Shown here piece by piece: positions 1 through 8,564 of a stretch of DNA of 37,696 nt. Under the pieces are notes generated by a model. It was not told the origin of the DNA, did not search any database, and saw only the letters and a program-made list of their open reading frames with translations. This DNA comes from Desulfonatronospira sp. GTDB lineage: Bacteria > Desulfobacterota > Desulfovibrionia > Desulfovibrionales > Desulfonatronovibrionaceae. Positions within the stretch are counted from its first letter, which is position 1; the number at the start of each line of letters is the position of its first letter. Location of the stretch: NCBI GenBank assembly GCA_007125075.1, contig SLDX01000001.1, forward strand, positions 80,539 through 118,234, written 5' to 3'. The position numbers were made by a program, and so were the translations under genes.

Positions 1-495
1 CTGAGGAAGATCTATATGTTTGAGCTCGACAATGGTGACCTTGATTCCCCAGGCATCGGTCTGATCATCCAGAATGGATTGAATTTTGGTGTTCAGTTTT
101 TCCCTCTGGGCGAGTATCTCATCCAGATCAGAAGCGCCGCAGACGGTCCTGATGGTTGTCTGAGAAAGCTGGGATGTGGCGAAATTGAAATCTTCCACCT
201 CCAGAATGGCTTTTTCCGGTGAGACAATACGGTAGTAAAGCACCGCATTTACCTTGATAGTCACGTTGTCCCGGGTGATCACCTCCTGATGGGTTACATC
301 CAGAGTGATTATACGCAGGCTGGTGCGCACCATTTTATCGAGTACCGGAATCAGTATGATCAGCCCGGGTCCTTTGACCTTCAAGAATCGGCCCAGTCGA
401 AAAACAACTGCACGTTCATATTCATTAAGCACTCTGATCGCATTCATCAGAAAGAGGATGATAATAATTAGAATTGGAATCCCGTAAGTTAACAT
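1..495 (-). CDS. Slipin/stomatin-like SPFH-domain membrane protein (N-terminal part, truncated by window edge)
   Basis: Reverse complement from 495 reads [90 protein letters not shown]..., typical slipin. Missing from the ORF track because it has no stop in the window; adjacent to NfeD as usual. Confidence 0.92.
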   Translation of the reverse strand, partial: MLTYGIPILIIIILFLMNAIRVLNEYERAVVFRLGRFLKVKGPGLIILIPVLDKMVRTSLRIITLDVTHQEVITRDNVTIKVNAVLYYRIVSPEKAILEVEDFNFATSQLSQTTIRTVCGASDLDEILAQREKLNTKIQSILDDQTDAWGIKVTIVELKHIDLPQ

Positions 496-513
496 TTGTT
501 CCTCCTAATCAGA

Positions 514-1800
514 TTAATTGGGTTTTATATGTGCAGTCAGGCCTTCAATTCTGTCCACAGTTACTTCCTGACCCGGATAAAGGGTTAGCGGCTCTTCGGA
601 TTTTGCTCTCCAGATCTCACCTCGCATTTTAATCTGGCCCTGGGTTCCGCTCCAGCTGATCACCCGGGCTGCATGCCTGTCTGCAATGGTATCATGCACT
701 TTCGGAGCCATCTGGGATTTGCTTATTAAATAAGCCAGTGCAAGTAAAATAATGGTCAGAATCAGTATAGTGGGTATGATAGTCATAGCGGGCACCTGAA
801 AGTATGGATGTTCCGGATCAAAAAGAAAAAGCGAGCCAAAAAAGAAGCTGGTTATCGCCGCTAACGTCAGCAGGCCGAATGTAGGAAAATTTATCTCCAG
901 AATAATAAAGATAAATCCCAGTATAAGCAGTAAAATTCCTGTAACATTGGTTGGCAGGACGGCAAGAGAGTAAAGTCCCAGGACAAGACAAAATGCGCCT
1001 ACAGTTCCGGGGAAAATTGCTCCGGGATTGGAAAGCTCAAAAAACAAGCCGGCCATGCCTGCCAGAAACAAGAGATAGGCGATTTGCGGATGCAGTATCC
1101 AGGACAGAATTCTGTACCTGAGTCCGGGTTCAAACTGAACGATCTGGATCTGGTCATAAGAAAAAAACACTTCTTCATCGTGATACATAAGGCCTAATCT
1201 GCCGATCTGATTAAACAGATCCGCCCTGGATACGGCAACATGATCAATGACTCTTTTTTCCAGGGCTTCTATGGAATCTATATTGGCAGCCTCGGTAATG
1301 GCTTTTTCATACCATTCAGCATTACGCCCTTTTTCTCTGGCTACCGTGCGCACCAGGCTGAGCATTTCATTCATTATTTTTGCGGTCATTGCGTCCACAT
1401 CTTCTCCGGTCAAGGCAACCGGAGTGGCTGAACCAATGGTGGTCTGAGGACTCATGACCGCGTGATCCGAGGCGGCAACCAGAAAGACACCGGCAGAAGT
1501 AGCTCTTGCTCCTGGCGGATCGACCCAGACGATTATCGGTACCTGGGCGCCCAGCATATCCTTGACCATGTTGCGCATGGATTCGGCCAGTCCTCCCGGG
1601 GTATCCAGACGGATCAGCAGGGCGATAAAGTTTTCTGCTTCCGCCTGTTCAATGGCACTGCTCAAGAGTTCTTCCGTCGCAGGGGTTATCGGTCCGCTCA
1701 TGTCCACATCCAGTACTCTGTATTCCTGGCGATCAGCATGAACATAGCTGAATAAAAGCAAAGCAATCGATAAGCAAATAAATATCTTATACTTTATCAT
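514..1800 (-). CDS. NfeD family protein with ClpP-like membrane serine protease domain
   Basis: ORF 514..1842; RLDTPGGLAESMRNMVKDML, DPPGARATSAGVFLVAASDHAVMSPQTTIGSATPV, multiple TM helices and C-terminal OB-like domain. Start at 1800 (MIKYKIFICLSIALLLF signal peptide) preferred over the upstream GTG. Confidence 0.9.
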   Translation of the reverse strand: MIKYKIFICLSIALLLFSYVHADRQEYRVLDVDMSGPITPATEELLSSAIEQAEAENFIALLIRLDTPGGLAESMRNMVKDMLGAQVPIIVWVDPPGARATSAGVFLVAASDHAVMSPQTTIGSATPVALTGEDVDAMTAKIMNEMLSLVRTVAREKGRNAEWYEKAITEAANIDSIEALEKRVIDHVAVSRADLFNQIGRLGLMYHDEEVFFSYDQIQIVQFEPGLRYRILSWILHPQIAYLLFLAGMAGLFFELSNPGAIFPGTVGAFCLVLGLYSLAVLPTNVTGILLLILGFIFIILEINFPTFGLLTLAAITSFFFGSLFLFDPEHPYFQVPAMTIIPTILILTIILLALAYLISKSQMAPKVHDTIADRHAARVISWSGTQGQIKMRGEIWRAKSEEPLTLYPGQEVTVDRIEGLTAHIKPN

Positions 1801-1964
1801 CTTCTTCTCATTATTAGCTTGCCTGAAAACAGAATCAGACACTGGTTTATGTTTTCATGCTTGTGCGCAGACAGCTCCAGAACAAGCTAGTGCAAAATTA
1901 TTAATGATCGTGCGCTCATTACACTCCGGCTTATTGTGAAAAAATTCCTGAAGACAAGCCCCTT

Positions 1965-2552
1965 TTAAGGTGAGAACTGCTTGAGCAAGTTCCAGGTAAG
2001 ATTTTTCAGGATTCGATTATCCGGCAGCATTGATTCCAACGAAGGTAAAGCCAGGATTGAAAAATCATTAAGCATTGTTTTTCCATAGACAAAAGACCTG
2101 TTTGGGGTTATTATTTTATAGGCATCTGCACCAAAACAAAAAATATACACAGGCTTTATAATACTTAGACCCTGGTAAAAGAAATCTCTGTCCTCTGAAT
2201 CTAGCTCCTGGTGTTTTTGAGTCACCGGCCAGAAAGTAATGGTCTTATCCGGCCAGGCAAGCCTGGATTGTATTTCCTTCACCAGCAGGCCCTGAATAGA
2301 GGAAAAATTCAGCCTCAGGTCTTCAAACAGGTCATAGTAGGTCCACAGGGCATAAGCAGGTCTTAAATATTTTTTTAAGAATGCTGCATCATCTTGGCAA
2401 GACTTTATCTGGTTCAGGGATTTGCAGTTAATTTCAGCCCCGGATTTGCCGCCTGGATCCTTGGAAGATACTTCGGGTATATCCTTTTTTTTGTTCAGGA
2501 CATGATTTATGCCCAATCCGCGCAGACGATCAGCATGAAAATGGTTCTTCAC
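1965..2552 (-). CDS. Uncharacterised protein, possible divergent uracil-DNA-glycosylase-superfamily fold
   Basis: Open frame 1965..2612; a GTG at 2552 forms a GTGA overlap with the coaBC stop (2549-2551). 'IIKPVYIFCFGADAYKIITP' resembles the UDG-type 'P.vi..lG..A.k.l' segment. Confidence 0.6.
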   Translation of the reverse strand: MKNHFHADRLRGLGINHVLNKKKDIPEVSSKDPGGKSGAEINCKSLNQIKSCQDDAAFLKKYLRPAYALWTYYDLFEDLRLNFSSIQGLLVKEIQSRLAWPDKTITFWPVTQKHQELDSEDRDFFYQGLSIIKPVYIFCFGADAYKIITPNRSFVYGKTMLNDFSILALPSLESMLPDNRILKNLTWNLLKQFSP

Positions 2553-3811
2553 AACGCAGCTATCCTGTCCGCCAGTCTCCAGGCGATTTCCGCCTTGGAG
2601 AGTCTGGGCCATTTTTCTATCCGATGGTGCCTGTCCAGGAGTACGACTTCATTATGAGTTGACCCAAATGGAGTGGCCTCAGGAGTAACCAGGTTTGCGA
2701 CAACCAAGTCCAGATCCTTGCGCTGCATTTTTTTACGGGCATTGTTTATAAGATCGTCAGCTTCAGCAGCAAAACCTATAACTATCTGATGCGCAGCTCT
2801 GCTTTTGCTCAGACCCGCCAGGATGTCCCGGGTTCTGAGCAGGGTGAGCAAGATTTGCTCGCGATCCCCTTTTTTGAATTTTCCCTCTGGCGATGATTCA
2901 GGAGTAAAGTCGGCCACTGCAGCGGCAAAAATTCCATACCTGCATTCAGGCCATATTTTTCGGCATGCATTGTACATCTCATCGGCGCTTGTAACCGGAT
3001 GAAGATAAAAATCAGGCAAGGCTTGCAGGGCCTGCATGGGACCATGCACAAAGTACACGGCAGCACCGTGAAGCCATAAGGCCAAAGACGCAGCCAACCC
3101 CATCCTTCCGCTGGACGGGTTGCCCCAGTAGCGAACCAGATCGAAATATTCATGCGTAGGACCGGCTGAAACCAGGGCTTTTTGACCTTTAAAAGTCTGG
3201 GGACAGAGTGTTCTAAGGCACTGAAAATAAAGACTGACAATGGATGCCAGGCGGCCGGTACCTGTATCGCCGCAGGCCACTTTGCCCGTTTCCGGGAAAA
3301 TAATTCGGTGTCCGGCGTTCTGGATGACTTCAACGTTGCGCCGGGTAATGGAATTGTCCCACATCTGCGGATTCATGGCCGGAGCAAAATAGACTGGACC
3401 AGGATAGGATAAAATCTGGCAGGTAAGCAGATCATCAGCTATTCCAGCCGCGGTTTTGGCCAGGATATTAGCTGTAGCCGGTGCAACCAGAAATAGATCC
3501 ATTTTTTGCCTGTCAGACAAATGGGCAAAGGGCTGGATCACAGAATCAAAATTATTTTGATCATAGACCGGATCAACTCCAAGCGCGCTCAACACAAGGG
3601 GGCTTACAAAATCGCCCCCGGATCTGGTTAAAGTGCAGCCGATACGAATAGAGGACTTCTGCAGCAGACGAATCAAATCCGGAATTTTATATGCGGATAT
3701 ACTCCCGCTGATACCAAAATGGATGAGCTGACCAGAAAAGTTGTTGAATATGGGATATGGTTCGGGCAACATTTTTTTGGGTCTGAATGCCTGATGCACG
3801 TCCGCCGGCAT
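2549..3811 (-). CDS. coaBC: Bifunctional phosphopantothenoylcysteine decarboxylase/phosphopantothenate-cysteine ligase
   Basis: GISGSISAYKIPDLIRLL, FAPAMNPQMWDN, ALVSAGPTHEYFDLVRYWGNPSSGRMG, VIGFAAEADDLINNARKKMQRKDLDLVVANLV. Confidence 0.95.
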   Translation of the reverse strand: MPADVHQAFRPKKMLPEPYPIFNNFSGQLIHFGISGSISAYKIPDLIRLLQKSSIRIGCTLTRSGGDFVSPLVLSALGVDPVYDQNNFDSVIQPFAHLSDRQKMDLFLVAPATANILAKTAAGIADDLLTCQILSYPGPVYFAPAMNPQMWDNSITRRNVEVIQNAGHRIIFPETGKVACGDTGTGRLASIVSLYFQCLRTLCPQTFKGQKALVSAGPTHEYFDLVRYWGNPSSGRMGLAASLALWLHGAAVYFVHGPMQALQALPDFYLHPVTSADEMYNACRKIWPECRYGIFAAAVADFTPESSPEGKFKKGDREQILLTLLRTRDILAGLSKSRAAHQIVIGFAAEADDLINNARKKMQRKDLDLVVANLVTPEATPFGSTHNEVVLLDRHHRIEKWPRLSKAEIAWRLADRIAAL

Positions 3812-3965
3812 CGCTGCGGTAACAGTACCCGGGCTAAAGCATTCAGGAATTCACACGATTACTATCATTCACATATTGAGTTAATGAAGAAAGCTTTTAT
3901 CCAACTCGATCAGCAGTTTATCCGGCTCAACAATTAGGCATTTAACCCGGGATAAAACAAAACAT

Positions 3966-4424
3966 TTATGAAATCTTGGGCGACACCCATATCTGCAATT
4001 CAGTGCGCATCCGGCCTTCAATAATACGAATGGTGCACAAGCGGTTGTCCTTATCAAAGGTGAGGATCTGGGTTCCATACTTTATATAACTCAACAGCCG
4101 CCAATCTTCATTTTGCATGCTGACTTGAAAATAATTAAACAAAGATTCGCTGTCCACCCGACCGGTATAGGTGAGCATGCCCACCTTGATTCCCTGGGAT
4201 TCGAACAAAATGGAATCATTGCGATTAAGAGTCATCTCCATGGGTATGGGGATGTCGTCAAAATCATAATAGCGATGACCATCCGCATCACGCTCGGGTG
4301 GAAAAGGTTCTGCAGCAGTCTGTTCTTGAGCAGGCTGAAAATGAGCATCAGCATCATGTTCTTTAGTGGCTATGCAGGCTGTAAGAGAGAGAGCGAGAAT
4401 CAGAATTAAAGTCTTTAACCACAT
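3966..4424 (-). CDS. Putative lipoprotein of unknown function
   Basis: 152 aa; signal peptide with lipobox LTAC (MWLKTLILILALSLTAC). Confidence 0.75.
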   Translation of the reverse strand: MWLKTLILILALSLTACIATKEHDADAHFQPAQEQTAAEPFPPERDADGHRYYDFDDIPIPMEMTLNRNDSILFESQGIKVGMLTYTGRVDSESLFNYFQVSMQNEDWRLLSYIKYGTQILTFDKDNRLCTIRIIEGRMRTELQIWVSPKIS

Positions 4425-4444
4425 TTGAAACCTTCCTTTGCTTT

Positions 4445-6271
4445 TCAGGACAGATTTTGATCAATGGCAAAATCTTCCTGGATTTTGACCAGTTCATCAA
4501 AACGGATGTCAGCGCCCAAAATGGCCTGTATCTCGTCTGACTGGCTGAACACAGGTACTGATGCAGTCAGACAGAGTTTTCCGGTAAAAAAGGATTTGTA
4601 AAAATCAGTAATATGCAGTCGGCCGGTTTTAACCGGGCGAACAAACCATTCCCGGTCGGAAAGATCCGTACCTGGTGCAACCTGTTTGTATTTTGACAAA
4701 TCGCCTATATCACTCACATTCCAGGTTAGCAAGCTCCCTTTGGCATCTGTAAGATATAAATATTGGATAAAAGGATATTCCTTTAAAAAATCCCGCATCA
4801 AAATATTGATCCGGTCCATATCCAGAGAGGCCATATCCGGTTGAGCCGCCAGATCCAGCATGATCTTGGCCAGGACCTTGTGAGCCAGCTCCTTGAGCTG
4901 ATCAAAGGAGGAGGAGAAAAGTTCGGGCAAATAACGGCGTACCAGTTTCTCCATCTCCTTATGCGAATAATTGGTAGTCCTTCCCATGGAATATGAGTTT
5001 TTGATCTTGTCGTAGATCTTGCCTACAGCCGGATGTCTTTTATCCACTCTGTTGTCCTCAGAGATATCCAGATAATGGTTGATCCAGTAAGCCACGCCGG
5101 CTCTACCGGTCTTGTCGGTGATGATGATCGGGATGGTCCGGTGCAGAATCTGCTTAGTGTCGAAAATATTATAAATTTCCTCATTCTTCAGCAGCCCGTC
5201 GACATGGATGCCTGCACTGGTTGCATTGAAGTCCCTGCCTGCAAAGGGATAGTTGGCAGGTATATCTGAGCTGAGTCTCTTTTGAAAATATCTGGCCAGT
5301 TCAGTTATGACAGGTGTATATGCGGCGTCATCATTTCCAGTTAAAGAGATGTACTCGATAACCAGTGCTTCCAGGGGAGCATTGCCGGTACGCTCACCCA
5401 GGCCGAACAGGGTGGAGTTGGCTGCTGAACACCCGTAAAGCCATGCGGTTGATGCATTGATGAAGGCCTTGTGAAAATCGTTGTGTCCGTGCCACTCCAA
5501 CCATTCACCGGGTACTTTGGCTTCATGGGTAAAGGTGCGTACGATTTTGGAGACGCTGCGAGGCAGTGCAGCACCGGGATAAGGTACGCCATAACCCATG
5601 GTATCGCATAGTCTGATTTTTACTGGAAGTCCTTTCTGGCCGGACAGATCCATCAGCTTTTGAGCAAAAGGTATGCAAAAACCGTAAATGTCCGCACGGG
5701 TGATATCCTCAAAATGACATCTGGGGATTATATCCTTGTCCAGGGCGGATTCCACTATACGCAGATAATCTTCCATAGCCTGCTGCCTGGTCTTTCCGAG
5801 CTTAAGAAAGATGTGATAATCCGAAACCGAAGTAAGCATGCCCGTCTCTTTAAGACCCATTTCCTTGACCAGTTTAAGATCATTTCTGTTGGCCCTGATC
5901 CAGCCGGTGATTTCCGGGAACCTGTATCCTTTGTCCAGGCAGGCTTCCACAGCTTTCTTGTCCTTGTCTGAATAAAGAAAGAATTCGCATTGGCGAATCA
6001 ATCCTGAATGACCGCCAAGCCTGTGCAGCATCTCATAAATATCTGCAATCTGCTGCACGGTAAAAGGGGGTCTGGCCTGTTGTCCATCCCTGAAAGTCGT
6101 ATCAGTGATGAATATTTCTCCGGGCGGTTTGGGCAGAATGAAGGAATCATCAAAGGCCAGTCGGCACACCCTGTTATACGGATATAATTCGCGCAGGAGC
6201 TGAGGATTGTCTACATTTTCCAGATTATATCTCAGTTTGGCTGGATCTTTGTGATACAGAAAATCAAACAT
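4445..6271 (-). CDS. HMGL-like (DRE-TIM) acyltransferase, probable Re-citrate synthase/homocitrate-type, with C-terminal Cache-like domain
   Basis: ITDTTFRDGQQARPPFTVQQIADIYEML, EWHGHNDFHKAFINASTAWLYGCSAANSTLFGLGERTGNAPLEALV, NATSAGIHVDGL; C-terminus DREWFVRPVKTGRLHITDFYKSFFTGKLCLTASVPVFSQSDEIQAILGADIRFDELVKIQED is Cache/PDC-like. Confidence 0.85.
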   Translation of the reverse strand: MFDFLYHKDPAKLRYNLENVDNPQLLRELYPYNRVCRLAFDDSFILPKPPGEIFITDTTFRDGQQARPPFTVQQIADIYEMLHRLGGHSGLIRQCEFFLYSDKDKKAVEACLDKGYRFPEITGWIRANRNDLKLVKEMGLKETGMLTSVSDYHIFLKLGKTRQQAMEDYLRIVESALDKDIIPRCHFEDITRADIYGFCIPFAQKLMDLSGQKGLPVKIRLCDTMGYGVPYPGAALPRSVSKIVRTFTHEAKVPGEWLEWHGHNDFHKAFINASTAWLYGCSAANSTLFGLGERTGNAPLEALVIEYISLTGNDDAAYTPVITELARYFQKRLSSDIPANYPFAGRDFNATSAGIHVDGLLKNEEIYNIFDTKQILHRTIPIIITDKTGRAGVAYWINHYLDISEDNRVDKRHPAVGKIYDKIKNSYSMGRTTNYSHKEMEKLVRRYLPELFSSSFDQLKELAHKVLAKIMLDLAAQPDMASLDMDRINILMRDFLKEYPFIQYLYLTDAKGSLLTWNVSDIGDLSKYKQVAPGTDLSDREWFVRPVKTGRLHITDFYKSFFTGKLCLTASVPVFSQSDEIQAILGADIRFDELVKIQEDFAIDQNLS

Positions 6272-6657
6272 AAAACCTCCGAGAACATATCGAAACTTAT
6301 ATAATCAACCAATATGTACCAGAAAAAAATCTGCGAAACAAGAGCTGTTCTTCAACCGTTCTTTAAATCAAAAGGTAAAAACTGATATGACCCTTTCAAG
6401 CCAATGCGCAAAAAAAACCCGGTGCGACCCGGAATTCAATATGCATCATGCCGGACCGCAATAAATTGCTTTATCCCGGTTGTTCGCGAAAATCCGAAAA
6501 CCTGTCAGCGCACTGAGCCGGCAATTGAGCCTCAGGGAACTTTTTATAAAGGGGCAGAGCACCATTATGCGGCCCAGTCCAACTGGATTGTAAATTTTTC
6601 TTCATCTTTCTTCTTGCTGTATAAAATATGGAGCAGAAAAAAATAAACGAGAATTTT

Positions 6658-7368
6658 TTACTGCAAATCAAGAGGCAGGCTGCTTCGAGCAGCCCGGGCC
6701 TCTTTGATCCAGCCACCGCGCTCAAGACTCAGGGCGGCCAGCTCATATAACTTGCCTGGGTTGTCCCGATAAATTGCGGAGATGAGTTCCGGATACAATG
6801 TTTTGAACACATCCTGAACCAGTCCTTTTTCGGCGAATAAAAATCTGGCCAGCAAAGGATTATCCTGATGGGCGGGCAGATACATGATAAAAAGCCTGCG
6901 GCAGTGAAAGAGAATAAATCTTACTCTGGATATTTCTCTGGAAATGCTTTCTCCGGTCTGCTCAAGCACAGTGAACAGCTCCTGACTGATCAGCTGTTCT
7001 TCAGGAGAAATTGACGGATTTATATGCCTTGCCTCGAACCAGGGACGATAGTTTTCCTGTTGATAAGCATCTTCTCTAAGCTTCATGCACTCGTGAAAGA
7101 TATAGCCGATACACCAGTCCAGATAAGGACCGATGCGGTCATCCTCCTGGTCGTGACGAAAAAGGATGTGGGCGGTATCTTTAAGATGCCAGAGCTGACC
7201 CTTGTTCATCTCGTCGCCTAAAAGCTCTTTAAAAAAGTTGAAGCTGATCTGGCCGGTTTGATCGTGGTTCTTAAATTGAGTACACAACTCCTGGCTGATC
7301 TGACAAAAATCGCGAAGGATATCGCGAACGAATTCTGGAAGTTTGGTTTTGATCCAAGATTTGTACAT
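6658..7368 (-). CDS. Hypothetical protein (236 aa)
   Basis: Long ORF with no competing frame and coding-like composition; no domain recognised. Confidence 0.7.
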   Translation of the reverse strand: MYKSWIKTKLPEFVRDILRDFCQISQELCTQFKNHDQTGQISFNFFKELLGDEMNKGQLWHLKDTAHILFRHDQEDDRIGPYLDWCIGYIFHECMKLREDAYQQENYRPWFEARHINPSISPEEQLISQELFTVLEQTGESISREISRVRFILFHCRRLFIMYLPAHQDNPLLARFLFAEKGLVQDVFKTLYPELISAIYRDNPGKLYELAALSLERGGWIKEARAARSSLPLDLQ

Positions 7369-7625
7369 TATCTGGTTTTTTCTTTACGGGCGATTATCAA
7401 CTGCTGAATTTTTGAGATGCAAATATGGCCCAGGCTTATTGTTGTGGTTTCATTGAATTTATCCAGGCAGCTTTTTTCACTCATGGAGCAAGGGTTGAGA
7501 TTGAGTAAAGAAGTCGCCCTGAGCGTAACTAATGCTTTAACTGATAAGAATTTTTTAACCTTTCAGGATTTAAACTCTTTGTATATATTTCTTTTTTTGT
7601 CAATATTATTTGCGGAGTAAAGGTC

Positions 7626-8531
7626 ATGCCCAGAAATTTCGCCCTTTTATCAGTACTTGCTTCAATATTGACTCTGGGGCTCAAGTTCAGCGCCTTCTGG
7701 ATCACCGGTTCTGTGGGCCTGCTCTCTGACGCAATGGAAACCCTGGTCAACCTGACGGCCAGCATAGCGGCTGTTCTGGCATTGACCATAGCTTACAGAC
7801 CTGCTGACAGGAAATACAATTACGGACATGACAAGGCTGAATACTTTGCCGGAGGCCTTGAAGGAGGTCTGATTCTGGTTGCGGCAGGGGGTATAATTTA
7901 TTCAGCTCTGGGCCGTATACTGTCTCCTCAGCCTCTGGAAAATCTTATCCTGGGCATCTTCATCTCCGCAGCAGCGGCAGCCATAAATCTGATTGTGGCC
8001 AGAATCATGCTCAAAGCTGCCAAACATTTTGATTCCATAACCCTTGAAGGAGATGCCAAACATCTCATGGCTGATGTCTGGACGTCGATCGTGATTATTG
8101 CCGGACTGCTGATCATAAATTTCTATCCTCAGATGCTCATACTGGACTCAATTATGGCCGTACTGGTCGCATTGAATATTACCCGTTCAGGGGTCAGTCT
8201 GATTAAGCGGTCTTATCACGGTCTTATGGATGTGGCTCTGCCCAGGGAAGAGATTGAGATAGTGGAAAAGCATATTCGCCGGCATGCAGGAGAAAACGTC
8301 AAATACCACGGTCTGCGCACCAGGAAGTCGGGATCGAGACGATTTATTGATTTTCACCTGCTGCTATCTGGTGAGAAGACGATTCAGGAAGGTCATCAGA
8401 TCTGCTGTCACATTGAACAGGGCATTGAGAGTGAGCTGCCCAGATCACAGGTAACCATTCACGTGGAGCCTAAAGAGGATGGGTGCTCATGGGACGGAGA
8501 CAGGATCGGCGGTACCAGTTCTGAGCAGTGA
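7626..8531 (+). CDS. Cation diffusion facilitator family metal transporter
   Basis: GSVGLLSDAMETLVNLTASIAAVLAL, YNYGHDKAEYFAGGLEGGLI, ITLEGDAKHLMADVWTSI, CDF C-terminal domain. Confidence 0.92.
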   Translation: MPRNFALLSVLASILTLGLKFSAFWITGSVGLLSDAMETLVNLTASIAAVLALTIAYRPADRKYNYGHDKAEYFAGGLEGGLILVAAGGIIYSALGRILSPQPLENLILGIFISAAAAAINLIVARIMLKAAKHFDSITLEGDAKHLMADVWTSIVIIAGLLIINFYPQMLILDSIMAVLVALNITRSGVSLIKRSYHGLMDVALPREEIEIVEKHIRRHAGENVKYHGLRTRKSGSRRFIDFHLLLSGEKTIQEGHQICCHIEQGIESELPRSQVTIHVEPKEDGCSWDGDRIGGTSSEQ

Positions 8532-8564
8532 GTCCTTCCGGTTAACTGTTTTTTCACCGTACTC

